The translations under genes were made by a program, and so were the position numbers. This document shows positions 1-14,595 of a stretch of DNA of 64,000 bases, piece after piece (the stretch's first letter is position 1; every line of letters starts with the position of its first letter). The stretch comes from Anticarsia gemmatalis (Eukaryota; Arthropoda; Insecta; Lepidoptera; Erebidae), in assembly GCF_050436995.1 (NCBI RefSeq), contig NC_134753.1, forward strand, positions 5,208,001-5,272,000, in the 5' to 3' direction. The notes below the pieces were generated by a model, which made no database searches, was not told the origin of the DNA, and saw only the letters and a program-made list of their open reading frames with translations.

Positions 1-3000
1 GTCAAGTCTTAGGTAATGTAGTTTGTTGAATACGAAAATATGTATTGGATTCATTGTATTATGCTGATTCTAGACGAATGTATTGGTTTTGTTTATTGTA
101 AAATTTTGGGTTTATCTAACTATATTCGTTTTATTATTGTTGATTTTGGTATCTTAAATCCAAATATATCTTAGTTTCTATACATTGTATTCTTCTTCTG
201 GTGGTTGTCGCGGTCTATTATTGACTCGTGAAGTAATCATAAGGACTATATTGTTTAATACTTAAGTGTAACCTATTAATACGCTGTATAATCAAATTAC
301 AAAAAATAGCTCTTTCATTATGAAATGACGGCAATTTATTTTATATATGACCCCACGTCTGCAATGACCAATAGGTTGAAAAGGATTAATGGCTCAAGTG
401 CGCCACACGGTTTAACATATAACATTCATATACCTACTTTAATTGTACAATTTGTTCAAATCCAAGTGTATTTTTCTTTCCTGTGCACTGTCACCGGGTA
501 ATTTACGAGGGGACCGTTGTGTTTTAATACCTTTTCATTAACAATTTTAAGGTTCACTTTATCGAAGTCGTAAATAACTCGTACAATTACTCAACTGTAC
601 TGTCAGAGACGTAATTTGGAAAAAAAGATTAAATTCGGCGAGCTCGTAAAAAAAAAGTTGTTTGCTAATTTTCTCATTTGATAGCCTACTAAAATAAACA
701 AAATCGAACAAATATCCAAACGAATCGAAAGTTTTTTGACAGGAAAAACAATTTCCATCCAATCAACGCAGTTTGATCGGATACAATATGAATAGAATAC
801 TATAGTAGGCCTCCAATTTGAAAGTTTAACATGCCCGTACCAACAACTACGGCAATTCCATCGCAGCTGGAATTTTTAAAATTAAATTGTCACCTCGATT
901 CCATTAGTCTGTAGGTAGCATATCTGGTACGGTTTGCATGTCTTTAAATTATTAATTAACCCGCCAACGGCGCATAGGGATTTATTGGATTGCGAGGGAG
1001 ATGGAAAAAAATAAATGACATAATGAAATCAGAGCCACCCCGCGGTCTCTACTCGAACACAAACGGTTGCCATTCCCGATCGAGCCCAGTCATGCGCGAA
1101 ATCGTCATTAATATCGTACGTATGCGTATAAATACTAAACAATAGGTACCCGAGTGCAATGTTATGATTACGCGTATTTAATTTCTGTTTTAAATAGGGT
1201 GCTATTGAATTACTTTCCAGTTACTTGTTACTGTAATAATCAGGATAAGTACGGATTGGTGACTTGTCATAAAATAAAGTCTTAAAGAGGACATTTATTT
1301 AATATAAACATATGATTTAACTGACAAGAATAGCTTAAAGCTAGATGGCATAAACCAGCGGTTGCAGTACATATATTCGCATTTGTATTTAGAAAATATT
1401 TGTATGTTTATAAATAAAGTTGTATTAAGTGAAATCATTCAACCAGTCATAAAATAAGTAAAAACTATACATGACCACTTTCCGTAATTCTAAAGCTTTT
1501 TCTCGGGCGTAAAGTCTGTCTTAGCAACGAACCATCAAAATTTTCCACATTCACCTCAATCAATAACAAAGGTCATCACCGAACATAACTGAATCGCATT
1601 TATTTAAAAGCATACTCATTTATTTATGCTTTAGCTTATCTACTCCCAGTTGACTTCACAAACGCGTGCGGTTAGATTTCAGTAGAAAATATCGTGAATT
1701 TGATGCAACATTCACATTTGCTGTATCAAACGTCTCCATGACACTGGAGACCAATATCTAATGCAGACTTCATGTCCAAAATATAAATAAGAGAATTTTA
1801 AATGTATCCAATTTATTGCCAAGACTTACTCCGTTTTACAAAGACGTCTTAGGGTTAGACGTTCAAAATTCTGTTTTAAGATATGGGTACAATGTGACTT
1901 GATTTGAATGTAATGTTTGAAACATTATTTTATATAAACTTTAGTATTATTACGAAAAAAAGAATGCCTATCGCATTTATTATCGATATTTTCATGTGAA
2001 AACTACATAAATACCTATTTACCAATTAAAATGTCACGTTCAAGATTTTTGTTGCGGCCGAGTATTGTTGCGCTTTAGCACGTCTGTCTATCATAAAATA
2101 TAGTTATAGACAAAATCACTTGCACGAGATAGACAGTAAAGAAATCATCTGCTAATCTTATATTTTAAAAATCTTTAACACACGAAAAATCTTATATGTC
2201 TTTATGGAGAAAATCTTGTCCATTTTCTTCCCGAATTTTCTTAACATCAGTCTTCTAACACCATGTGGACAGCAATCTGTCTCGAATCTCATCCCTTTAG
2301 TCTCAGCTGATGGATGACATCCCTATTTTTGTTAGTTTACTTTATTGCAGACAAGTTCTTACTACTGTTTATTAAAAAGTGCTTTAATGAACGACAAAAC
2401 ATAAAACAAAAATCAATCAACAGAAACTTAAAACATTTCTACTCCAACTACTTTTAATACCTATCGATACAAAAGGCCCGCTTAATTAGTAACAACATCA
2501 AAGGAACTACTCGTCCATTCAATAAACGGCGTCCAATATCCTCATAATTAAAACGAAAACAACTAAAAAAGCCCTTTGCAAAGGGACTTCAAAAGGTACA
2601 AATATTTGTCCCAATAACACGCGCGGAAAATGAATCGATTGCAAAGTACATTCTCCCCTCGTAATAATTTGATAGTATGTACATGTGGCTATACATTTTG
2701 ACCTTGAGTAGTCTGGTAACCTAGCAACGCCAGCTTTGTACGATCCCCTAGCAGTCTAATCTGCAGATAATCATACCTATAGGGCTCCTATATGGTATAT
2801 GGTGCACCCGATGTTAGAATTTTTGGGGTGCGGAGTGGTTTTAATTTGGACTTGATTTTGAGAGATTAAAAGCTTTGTGTTATTGATAGACAGAGTTTGT
2901 TTTGTTGTGAATACTGTCGATAGTATGACTAAAGACTTGTTAAGTGAGGATAATTACGTGTGTTAGGTATGTAGCTGTATTAAGATTTCCAGATACTTGT

Positions 3001-4120
3001 GCACAGTTGACACCAATCTAAACAAAACAAGAAAATTTAAAGATGATTACCGTCTGTTTTGAAATAATGCATTTCTTGACCATCAGTTACAGTGCAAGGA
3101 AATGTCTTAATAAATTGGGAATAATGAGTGCAGAAGAAGTTACAAATGTTAGCTCTACATTATGATATTAAGACGCCTATTTCCATAAGTTTACTACAAA
3201 AATCAACCAAATTTTATAAAATGACTCACATGTCCGTCTAAAAATAACCTTTAACTCCACAAACGTCATGTCCATCTACATTTAGGTATTCCCTGTGCAA
3301 TGCGTCAGCCGGCCCCCGCTTGGCAACAGCGTTGCGTCATCCCCCGACCCTAGCACACAATCAAACTGATGAATACTTTCAACACTACACCAGTACCTAC
3401 AGTACAGATGTTTGAAACGCCCGACGGAATTGTTATGACAAAATATAACGGATAACTTTGGACAATGTCGGTGTAGATGCGATTTTGAAAGATTATGTTA
3501 TTGTGTAGTGATATTAAACTTTGTAAATGTGGCATTATTCTTTTAAGTGTTGAATTAGTTTTTACGTTTATTAATCTATTGCCCAATGTGATAGATTTTT
3601 GTAAAGTACTTGAAATTGCGTATTCGCCTGACAGGAAACACGTTTACGTCGAGTTTTATTTATCATGATGACAATGTCTTAAGTTTCTACTTAGGTAACG
3701 GATAGTACTTGTTAGTTTATTATAGCTGAATTCGTCCAGACAGTTAAATAAGTATTCTAAGCATAATATCAAACAATGCGGTGTTATATGCAGTAAGCTA
3801 TCATTGTTTCTGGGATTAAAAAGCCAAGAATTAAAACGAACTGGCTTACAGCTCGAAAATCATGAACAAACACAATGGACAATGATCACCAGTATGAACA
3901 TGCAAAGTATAATATTTTACTAATGAGTATTCCCACACACGCGCCGCAAACCATTTGAACAATGCAACGTGATTTTGTGTTCACGCAAAATTTCTAGTTG
4001 ACTCCACGTGCGTCCGACATCGACCCCACGAAAATGCACACAGGCATATTTAAAGTTATACGAAACATCTTCAAAAGATCAGCAGTGACACAGTGAACTG
4101 ATGCGTGGCGACACACTTAC
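1..4120. other. AT-rich noncoding stretch, no gene seen
   Basis: Both strands were read. The only open frames are under about 80 codons, lack recognisable domains, and do not begin or end at credible splice sites. Composition is AT-rich with no obvious tandem array. Nothing here was recognised as a mobile element. Confidence 0.5.
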
Positions 4121-4199
4121 CTTCAATGCAGTCAGCCCTCACATTTTTGTCCTTACAACACAGTCTCCCTGTGACACACTTGATGTTTCCCCCCAGTAA
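4121..4199 (-). other. Possible cryptic or partial minus-strand exon
   Basis: On the minus strand this segment is open for 26 codons and reads like a cysteine-rich peptide (…IKCVTGRLCCKDKNVRADC…). It ends at a very good 5' splice site, AAG|GTAAGT, with the exon border at 4121. The problem is the upstream side. An in-frame TAA lies at 4200-4202, the sequence above it is purine-rich (GGGGAAGGGG type), so there is no normal pyrimidine tract for a 3' splice site, and no ATG is in frame. It could be a chance frame, part of a noncoding transcript, or an unusual exon of a gene that continues towards lower coordinates. The spacing of cysteines vaguely recalls an LRR N-terminal cap, but this is not enough to name it. 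Confidence 0.15.
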
Positions 4200-6551
4200 T
4201 TACTTCCCCTTTCCCTCGCCCCTTCCCCAAACCATAATACCTAGGCTGCAACTGAACCTAGATATACCTACATTCGGGTGCTCGACGGGATTTGCGAGGG
4301 GAATGCTAAAAGGGTGCGCGCGTCGTGTGATATAAATTCGTATCAAAGTTATAGTGCATTTATACATGTTTGTTCGTGGGGAGAACGCGATACGCCGCGT
4401 CTGCCGCGTATTTTGAACAAATACTTTACATGAAATACACGATATCTGATACTTTACGACTATGGGATTAAATTTGTTTTCCTTTTAAGGTGTACTCCGA
4501 ATCAAAGACATATTTTATCAAAGAACTTCGCCTCGTCGTTAAAAGGATATCGAGTCAATGCTCATTTTAATGAATACTCCAGTCGACCAAATAAATTGGA
4601 AGTCACCTAAAAGAGTGTCCATTAAAAGGAATCTCACATCCAGCCTCAAATTAACTTCGGGAAAAGTTTACCCTCAAAATAATTAAGGATCCACCACAAT
4701 TATCACCGCAAAATCAAACTTCCCTTTGATCGTTATTTAGAAAAATTATCAAAACGGATATTTACTTTACCGTGAACGGAATACGGTTTACATTCGTGTA
4801 AGTTCAAGTGCTTAGACAATTTTGTGTAGAGAAAATTTTAATAACCGAAAGGGCGTTACCAAAAGTTTTACACTTTGCCTTTTTGTGGAATCACCAAAGG
4901 GAGCCACAGTGATAATTATAATTATTTACCAATTGTGAATAAAGTTCGGAGTAGGTCCTCCGTAATTGCGTGCCGCTTAAAGTATCATTTAATGAATAAT
5001 GTTCTGATTTCAATAGGGAGTTGGTTCGACTCGTCGTTGTCGAGAGTAGCCAGAATTATCGAGGAGGAGACGGGACGTATTCTAATTTTTGCAAAAGAAG
5101 TCTCGTTGTGAAGTTAAATTATTTCGCATGAGGAAATTCTTTAGAGCTTTACAATTTGCAGCTGAATGTATTTGATACTAACGCGATGTTATGAAAATCG
5201 CATTTAATAAGGCTGTATCTTGTTGAGGCAGACGTTCCGACGGAACGAACTCATCCAATGAGATCCGTACCTTTGTCATTTGTTTCCACTTAAGCGTTTA
5301 ATTTAATCTCGTATATAATCTCATTAGGAGATGAGAGTTTGAACTTTGTTTCTATTGTACAATATTATTTAACGCTTAGTAACGCTATGTAGTAGTCTCT
5401 TGGGTTTACTTGAAAACTTAAATGAAGTTCACAATTTCGTTAACATGCTTATTTAACACTTAAAAATGATATGCAAATTGCTAAATTAGCTTTAGTATTT
5501 TTATCCATACCCTTATAATTTATGGTTTAAATCAGCGTGTAACATGCGTTTCTGAATATATACAAGATTCCTTCTAAGGAGACAGTTTGATAGTTGTTAC
5601 TTCGAGATCCTACGTTATTTTTATTTCGACGGGAAATCAGAATGACATTGGCAGGGCCATATCTTTTATGTCAATATGGCTTTCACTTCCCTCAACGACT
5701 GAAAAAATGTGAGTACGCCGATTTTACTGCTTGGGGAATTGGTTACTATTTACATAAAGTAAAGATGAATAGTATAGTCGTAAAATGTAAAAAAAAATAC
5801 AGCTCCATTCCGAACAAGTCTGTGTGATAAGTGCATTGATAAATACATAATATGTAGTCCGTGGTTGATGATAAAACAAGAATAAAATCTCACAACAGCT
5901 CACAGAAAAGTCAACGATTGCTCACACAACTCACTCCAAATTTTCATTTTTCTTGGCTTTACTGGAGCCTCTAATGAATAATACAGAAAACCAAAATAAA
6001 AATAAGTAACTTAAATCTATTATCGAAACGTCATAAAGTAACAATATTATTTTACAAATGTTATGCAGTAACATCATCATGTCAACATTGTCACTTCTTC
6101 ACAACATGTTCTAACCCTAAACAGCTCAAGTTGGTACAGTCATCCATCATGCATTATCAGTCGGTTATCGCGCATGGCTTTATTTAGTAAAAGGCATGAA
6201 ATGAAGCCGTCAAGGGGAGTTCGATGGTTCTATCAATCAAACTGCATGGTTTAGAAGCTTGTCAAATCTTATCTGTCGATTCGCTCATCGGAGCGAGTAA
6301 TAGCTATTTACCTGCGAACCCGCGCTAGGATTATCTCAAGCAATTTTGATTCTTTTTATATTTCTAAATTGGAATTGCTTGTTGCAATGTTTTGACAAGG
6401 CTTGTCGTATTAAGACTTATTCGATGTTATAACCTCTAGCTATTGGCTCGTTTGATCGGCTGTTGTTGTATTGGAACGTAGAGTTTGTTTTTTGAACTTG
6501 GTATTTTCATTCTATTTTTTCGTCTTTAATAATAAAATAATAAATTTAACT
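4200..6551. other. Noncoding stretch, no gene seen
   Basis: Small open frames at 4875-5111 and 5594-5827 have no recognisable domain and no supporting splice sites. No repeat family was recognised. Confidence 0.45.
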
Positions 6552-6776
6552 CCTAAACTTCCCACTGCTTGGCAAGGGTCTCCTTCCGTAATGAGGGAGG
6601 CTAGGCCTTGAGTTCGACACGCCCTGGCCAATTGCGGGTTGGGGACTGCTTACATTCAAGAACTGTTCTTAAGAACTCTCAGGCATGCAAGGTTGCATCA
6701 CGATGTTTTCCTTCACCGTTGGAGCAGTTGATAATTATTTCTAATGCACACATAACTTTTAAAAGTCATTGGTGTC
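6552..6776 (-). mobile_element. 5'-truncated tRNA-derived SINE, copy 1
   Basis: This is the same family as the complete copies at 42509-42833 and 62658-62957, in inverse orientation. Recognisable blocks include CCCACTGCTTGGCAAGGGTC (SINE 3' end on the other strand), GCGGGTTGGGGACT, GGCATGCAAGG and GATGTTTTCCTTCACCGTTG. It stops at AAGTCATTGGTGT, just before the tRNA-like promoter region, so the head with A and B boxes is missing. No target duplication is visible. It looks older than the other copies because of internal changes. Confidence 0.85.
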
Positions 6777-9700
6777 ACGTTTTTCATAAACCAGAGATAA
6801 AAAACCTTCATAAAATGAAATAACAAGGAAATATGTTCTTACTTCAAGTACATAATTGCGGTCAACAGTATTTTTCCTATAGATGATAGAAAACCCCAGG
6901 CAGAAACTATGCTGTAATAGAAGTATGGGGAACACGTATTATTTATCTTCCATCGGCAGCTGAGTCCGGAAACGTTATTTGATTCTATATTAATTTAATC
7001 CAGTGGAATGTATTGGATTAGCCGGTTGAGTCAACAACTAGTGGTGTACGTTCATGGAATGATTAAAGCGCATTGCTATGTTGATTGTGTTACTGATCAT
7101 GAGGTTCGTAGATGGATCAGTGTAGACTTGTGACGTCACGAGACCGCGTCTCATTTGGCTACCATCTTACAAACTTAACATTGCTGGCACATAATAATAA
7201 AGTACAATAATTGTACTCTTATTAACAAGTTTCATGAGGCGCTTAACCCAGAATTTGAATGAGGACTGTTTTTAAATTTATTTAGTGCCAAACGTATTCG
7301 GCAAAGTTTAAAATCATTATACATGGTATGAACATTTTGTTGGCTAGACATTTAAACAAATACTTAAAGTTTCACATTTCAATTCTACAACGGAGAAAGG
7401 GTTAACAATTTTCCTCTCACTAATTGCAAACACATTAAATATTCCAACATATCGCATGCATCACGGACACCATTATCCCTACGGAACATGTTCTGATTAA
7501 CACTAATTCACACCCCGAATAAAATACAACGGTGTAAAGTTATCAACAAGACTGGGTCCTCACAAATAAGCGGACCTCTAATGGGTCACAGGGGACCTCT
7601 TCTTTAATGGCCACTCGTAAATTGAACGAAAATAATTAAAATCGCACGTCCGCACAGTCGCAGACCAAAACACGACCATTAGGCGAGTGGTTCGTATAGC
7701 ACAAAAGGGTTTTCCATTCGATAAATAAAGACCACGGTTGTAGTTGAGTGTAGGGACTCTATCTATTAATTTACTATCAGGCCGGTGTACGATTTCCTTT
7801 TGTTGCAAAAATGAATGAAAAATATTTAAATTGGAATGAAATTGGAATCAACGGAAAGAGTGGAACGTTGGGTGCAAATCAAGTTCTATTTTATTTTGCA
7901 GCGGGTGTCTGTTCTATTTTGCTAAAACAAATTGTATTCAAGTTTTAGATAGATTAAAAAACTGAAATTTGAAAACAAATTCGAAAATAAACTTTTGCAC
8001 AGTTTAAAAAATAGAAAAAAAACTGAGATTAATCAAATAGACAACTCAATTTCATTTTAGTAATTAGTGTTATAGTGTTTCCAGCCAAAACAAGAGATCG
8101 GATAAGCTTTAAAAACACTCGACGTTAATAAAAAAGTATCCCAAACAAAACTTTAAAACATTCTCTCCACGAAATTTATTAGTCTAGCCGTCATAATTTC
8201 TGTAACAAACTCTTTGTACACTTGAATATTAATGTTACGACTAAATTGTTATAAAAATGACCACTAATTTATACGAAATCAGCACCTCTGTCAAATTCTT
8301 GTGTAAGAGGGTTACAACCCAAAAATGGGACGTTCCGGTCGTTGGGGCCGATAATAAATATTTCAAGTTGAGGCACGACAGTTTCACGAAATACACTCAC
8401 TCCGGCACTCAGTTAGATTAAATTTGAATGTAGTTATAAAAGAACCATGGCCGCTATTCTGATGAGAGTGACCGTTAAAAATTCCGCTAAAAACTACTGG
8501 GAGTAATCTCTTGTTGTAAAGTTCTGTTTTGTTTTAGATGCGAAGGGTGAGTGGCGGTATTTTAATTTTGAAACATCTGAAAAACTAACAATTGTATTGA
8601 ATATATACCTACGTTTTATTAATTAAGTACCCTAATGATATATTTCGATATTATAAGGACTTTAGATTACGCTCTCTCTATTTTTACAACAAGAAGTTTT
8701 AAGGCGTATCAATCACAGTAAAAAGAAAATAGAATGCTTCAGCTAATCTCCCATATTTTTGGAATCAAAGATGATTGAAGATATTCTCTATACAATACAT
8801 TGCTAAATATTTGTGAATATAATGACTGTGCGTTATTAAAACTGTCTACTATAAATACATCGTCATTCAGACTCATTGTACGAAAAAACATAGAAAGTAA
8901 AAGGATAAAAAAACATAAAATGAAAATACCTGCAATGGAAATGCTACCAATGAAATTCGGAGAGCTTTATTCAAGTCAGGCGTCACGTCATTCAAACACT
9001 CCTTTTTTTAACTCTGTATGGACCATGATAAAAAGGAACGTTAGATTTTTAAAATGGTTGAACAGAAATAAAAACGGAATCCGAGAATTTTAAAACAGCC
9101 AATGTAAAAGTCTTATCAATAGAAAGTTGCTTATTGAGAATTTTCTCTACGCTTATTAAGTTCTTCAAGAGCTAAAGATAGCAAATTAAAATGTCTATAA
9201 AAAGCGTTTTATGATGCTTTTCCATTTATGCAAGGAGAGTTTAAAATACTTGAGTAATCGAATAAGCCTCGATTCAGATGTTATTAGAGATCCGTTTCTG
9301 TGAGGAAAAAAGTTGCTAGATCTTTCGTAATTCATTAAAAAAATTGTAAAAGGTATTCAGTTGATTTCTTTTAAACTACTTTTAAATCACAAACATTCAC
9401 AAACAAAAACATTTTTTAGAAAGAACCTGTAATAATTTTCAGACGAAGCCGCTATTAGCATTAGGGATAGGTCTACAGAACCCACCACATTATTATTGTT
9501 ATGAATAAAAAATAATTAGTAGGTAAGTTTTATATTTATTTATGCTCTTTCGATTAACTACGTCTATTCAACCTTCAATGAATTGGTATTGCGGCTCTGA
9601 ATATTTTAATTCATAGAAAATTGTTTGTGAAGTAGTCATCGTAAATGAATTAGCTGAATGCCATTGAATCTCAACGAATTGAAAGAATCATTATTTAAAG

Positions 9701-11355
9701 AAATTGATTGCTTGCTGATAAGTAAGCAAATAATAAGGCCAATTATAATTGATGAATTTTTATTTAAAAGATAATGTTCATCGTAGATTTTAAGTTGGAT
9801 AATATTGACCATTACGAAATAACGAAAAGTTATACTCATATTTAGCTTAACTACGATATCGCCGTACGTTTAGGGTTAAAAGTTAAGCCTGTGTGATCTT
9901 AAAAATTGGTAAAGGCTTCGTAAGTTACGTTCTAGACTTTTCAGCTGAAATCAAATTGAGGGACAATCAGGAGCCGGTGAAGTGAAATCCCCTCCTAAAA
10001 TGATATACAAGGGTTGTTGTCTTAATATACGCCTCGGCTTTTGGCCATTAGTGTCTGCTAAGGACTAAGTGAAACTTGAATTATATGCGTTTGTCTAGAC
10101 GACCCATTGTAAGAAAAACAAATTAATATCCCTTTCTACTGCACGCCCCCGAAAAGTGCCGTACGAAAAATTTATGTGCTCTATTGAATTATAGTGTTGG
10201 CAAAAATGAAAGTGAAATTAACTAACGAATTTCAGATAAAAATAAAGTGTCCCTGTTTTTGAAATGTTAAAATGTTTTTGTTGGATGCAGTTAAAATCTA
10301 GATTTAATGGCCTGTGCCAAGTGAAACATTAATTACATACCTTGCTTTTGAAATATTACTTTTCTGTGGCATTAAATGTCAGAGGCAGTAGAACTACTAC
10401 AATTATGAATGACTGAAGCACCAAAATACTTTTAATTGTTTCGTAAAAATACATAATAGCAGCGCTAGTTTACTAAAAACAAATAGTTAAGATATAACGT
10501 ACACTATAACTGTTAATTTCATGTTTCCTCTAGGTCTACAAAATTCTCAAACAAAAACTACTATAAGGTACGAGTAGATTATTAAACAATACTTAATCTT
10601 CTTCTATACTATAGTTTAAGTATTTGAAAAAGAATAAACCAGTTTAAATCTAAACGTTTGAACAAGTCGACTAATGATCCGTCATTAGTTTCATCCCATT
10701 CTAGAGCCATACGCCTGTTAAACAAAATTAAATGATTATTTTAAATCAGCTGTCAAAAAGATCGCTACAAGTAATAAGGAATATTTTTAATGGTTTTAAA
10801 ATTATTTTTTAAACATGGATACTTTTGGATTTTCGCGTGTTGCAAACAACTTTTGTGATCGAAAGATTTTGTAAAGAGGTTTACACTACACAATAGGCGA
10901 GTTTTGCTACCCGTATTTTTCTTCTCAGTGCTAACAACGTGTTAGCTATGAGTAAGCCTCAAAGCGAACGGATACAAGCTTACATTCGCTGAGAATACAC
11001 CCCATGTGTCTTTGTAGTTTACTTCATAGCTTCTCTATTCTTACAATTGTCCAAGTAACTACATAGAATGGGGCAATTTTGTACCACCATCGATTAATTA
11101 TATATTTCGTGTCGAATATTTGTTATAAAAATAGCAAGAGCATTCTCTTTTCCACACTATTAAAAACTACTATTGCATATGGAATTGGAGGGCTATTGTG
11201 TATTTCAGTTGACAACTGTTTGATAGCCACTTTCTTCGTTGTTTCTTTTCTAAAATTATGGTGAGTAAAATGTTATGTCAAAGCTGCAATGTACTGCATA
11301 GTGGCTACACTAGTATCTATAACTGAGTATAGTATAACTGAGATTCACAATATAC
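6777..11355. other. Noncoding stretch, no gene seen
   Basis: A TGACGTCA (CRE-type octamer) is present at about 7130. The 97-codon frame at 8800-9093 is lysine- and asparagine-rich, has no recognisable domain and uses a non-ATG start, so I treat it as chance. Confidence 0.45.
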
Positions 11356-11510
11356 GTACTGTAGCGAAATTCTCTGGTACTGTTGAGTATCAAAAGTTTG
11401 ACATTTAAAATGTACTGCCAAAATAGTTTCTACGGCTGATTTGCACACAACATTTCTCGGTAGCTTGCCGGTTGTTGATAATCAATAGTTGTAGAGAATC
11501 GCGATACTGA
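11356..11510. mobile_element. MITE of the CAGTAGCG...TTGACATTTAAAATG family, copy 1
   Basis: About 155 bp. The core TTTGACATTTAAAATGTACT followed by GCCAAAATA is shared with six copies at 60.8-63.9 kb. The two ends form imperfect inverted repeats: left CTGTAGCGAAATTCTCT against right, reverse-complemented, CAGTATCGCGATTCTCT. No transposase frame is present. It is the only copy outside the 60.8-63.9 kb cluster. Confidence 0.7.
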
Positions 11511-14394
11511 TCAGCGAGCCAAGCCTTTTCGCCAGAACTATCCTATTTGAGTATTTTCAAATATCAAACGCTCACCAGTAGACAGCAGCAAATCGCGCTA
11601 CATAGATATCGAGACAGTAAATACAACACCTCACTAAGCACTTTGTTATTTACGACAAAAATATACATAAAGTGTAAAACAAGTCCGTTGGGCATCTCGG
11701 GGAGCCTGCATCGCGTCGCGTTGGATTCCAATGTTTATCTGTAACGGTTCGTTGATTTTACTGCCGAAGTTAGTGAGACCTTTTTACTGGGGGCGACACA
11801 AAAACTACCATTTTATATTCTATTTATAAACACTGTCTTTGATCTTTGAATAAAGTGTCTGTGTTGCATAAACGTTGTGGGAGTTTCGCGTAAGAATGTT
11901 GAATTTTCATTTTAAGTTTAGTTCTGAAAATTCTCTGTTTTTCCGTACTGCAGTTTGTAGTCAGTTTTTTTATTAGCTTTATTATTAGTGGTATTTTTTT
12001 GTAACTTTGATAATATTTGACTTATGTACATTCCACGTGAATAAAACAAACTGAATAATGTATCACAAAAACAACAATCTAAGGTTTTCATTAATCACCA
12101 AATAATATACAATTCCGGATATGAATAAAACACATTAAATACATACCAATGACAAAGTTAAGGACTTAAAAGCCTAAAGTCGCAAAATTAAAAAATACAA
12201 ATATTTACATTATAAAACTGCCCTCTGTTTCATGGCTCTCTTCTTGTAGGCAAAGGCAACGTATATTATCTTGGGGACAAGCCGCGGTGTTTACCTGGGA
12301 ACTTTTAACAATTTGTTTACAAAAGGGGTAGATTAACACATGTTTGGTATAAGGTAGGCAAAGGAAAGGGTTCTCGTTGCGTTCTATCGTTGATAAGCTT
12401 GAGCCAAGCTAATTATGAAATGGGAGTACAGCATAATTGCTACATATTTTGTTGATTGTATACTTTTTATATCGGAACAAACCATTGGAGGCATTGCTGT
12501 CATGAGCAACAACGTGTGGGAATAAAATAAGTAGTATCTTCTTTTTATCTAGACCAATTCGGGGTTTAAGAAATGCACAAAAAATGGTATAACAAAAACG
12601 AATTGTATTGCGACTCAATAGAAATGCAGTAGAAAATAGCAAGCAGTAGCAGAAATGATAAAAATTAGACCCAAAAACACTTTTTTTCTGTAAAATATGC
12701 AAACTTACTAGGGTTTTCTAAGCGGTTATGTCATCTATATCTTAACCCTTTACAAAGAAGTCAAGCAATATTCTCAAAGAATGTCAACCCTTAATGAAAT
12801 TGAAAACAATTTCAATAATCCAATTTAATAACACTGCAGAAATATATTGTGGCGTCCATTATCATTAATATTCGTCGTTAAAACTACAGCTTAACGCAGT
12901 TTTACGTCTTATTAAAGGGTTGTAAAATTTTATGTAGCCTTCCAACTTGTACGGGTTTTAATTAAAAACGTTCTCTGAATAAAGATGCTTTAATATCGCC
13001 TATTATTTATGTCGTGTGATATTAAATGATCTTTTGTTGTCATAATTTGTTGATATAATTGTTTTTGATAATAATTGGGATGTATAGTAATATTTTAGAT
13101 ATCCAGTCTTAGACCCAGGGTGACCGAGGTACCGAGTGTCGTAGAATCGAGGTGTACAACTATATACACTATCGTATCTGTGACGTGGCTATTTACAAAA
13201 ACTTATGAAACTACTAAATTATCTTAAAGCTGTTTAAATCATAAATAAGTATACGAACCAAAACATCAATAGCAAGACCGATTTCAGAAGATTAATCAGA
13301 ATATCACTAGTTATTATATAATGCTATAAAATTATTTTGTAAGCACTTTTGAAATACTACTCAAATATTTTGCTGATATTGGTGATGTAACAAGTACAAG
13401 AATTCATATTGAAATATAAAATCTCATCTTTGAATATTCGCATTCTACAACAGAATATCGCAGAAACGTTGTATCACTAAAACGTCGATGTGACATAAAA
13501 ATTTCAATATCAATTTCTTAACACGATATCTGTGAAAAAATCTCACCTTAGGAATATGTAAAAGTTAGGTAAGTGCTGTATAAAACGAGACATGGATATT
13601 TAAACTTATATTAAGTTTTGTACACACTGAAGTATGTAGTCTTTTTATTAATTCTCACTTGCTACAATTAATATCATAGGCGGAGATATTAATAATACGG
13701 ATACCACCCGAGATTTGATCCCGGGAACTTGTGATTGGAGGTAGTTTACGGTATAATTTACTGCTTTGACTGAAATAATAACCATACAAAGGTAAATTAG
13801 GTAACATTTCAGTGTTCGGTTTTTCAGTTCTTACAAGAATTTGTCATTCCTAGGAATAACTAAGCTTATTGTTACCATCGCAATCGTATACACTCATGTG
13901 AAGACAGGCACGCTTAAGGCTTAAGGCCAAACTTCCCCTGAAGATAAATATATTCATAGAATCTCTAAGAAGTCTATTAACTACAATAATGACTATATCA
14001 GAATCCATGACATCAAAAGTCTATTTTAAGATCATTATTGGCATATACCGAGAATATGCACTCGTAAATAGGTCAAAATAACATAACTGCATAATGTATA
14101 TTATTTTCTATTTACTTTATAGGTGTCAAGGATATAATATGCTTTAAAAATTGTATAAATAAATCAACTTTTTTCTACTGCGCATATCTTATGGGTCTTT
14201 CCTTGCAGCTCTGACCACAATAATATAATAAACAAAAGGAAAAAAACATCATTGTAATAATTATATTGATAATGTTATTTTTAAACCAACATACTAGCTA
14301 ATTAATATAATGAATTATAGGTTTTTCCATTAGACATAATATAGAGGAACAATATATGCTTTAGTTACTCATTATACCTAAGATATGATCTCGT
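11511..14394. other. Noncoding stretch, no gene seen
   Basis: A 97-codon minus-strand frame at 12409-12702 shows no domain or family resemblance and no splice context. No repeat was recognised in the rest. Confidence 0.45.
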
Positions 14395-14595
14395 ATCTCG
14401 GAGAACACATAAAGCCGTCGGACCTGCGTTTGTCCTCTCACTGGTCGTTTTGGCTTAGCCATCCCACCGGGCTATGAGACTAAGAGAATAGAGAGTGTAC
14501 CTGTGTTGTACATACACTGTAACCAAAATCCCGCAGTTTTCTGGTTCCGATGAAACTGGCCGCCGTAGCCGAAGGTCGGGCAGGTGGGTTTTATG
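14395..14595. repeat. Dispersed lepidopteran repeat fragment, class unsure
   Basis: Blocks such as ACATAAAGCCGTCGGACCTG, CATCCCACCGGGCTATGAGA, AATAGAGAGTGTACCTGTGT and ACTGGCCGCCGTAGCCGAAG match by memory a sequence very widespread in lepidopteran genomes, probably the 3' part of a non-LTR retrotransposon or a SINE. It is clearly richer in GC than its surroundings. No coding frame remains and there is no second copy in this window. Confidence 0.5.
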
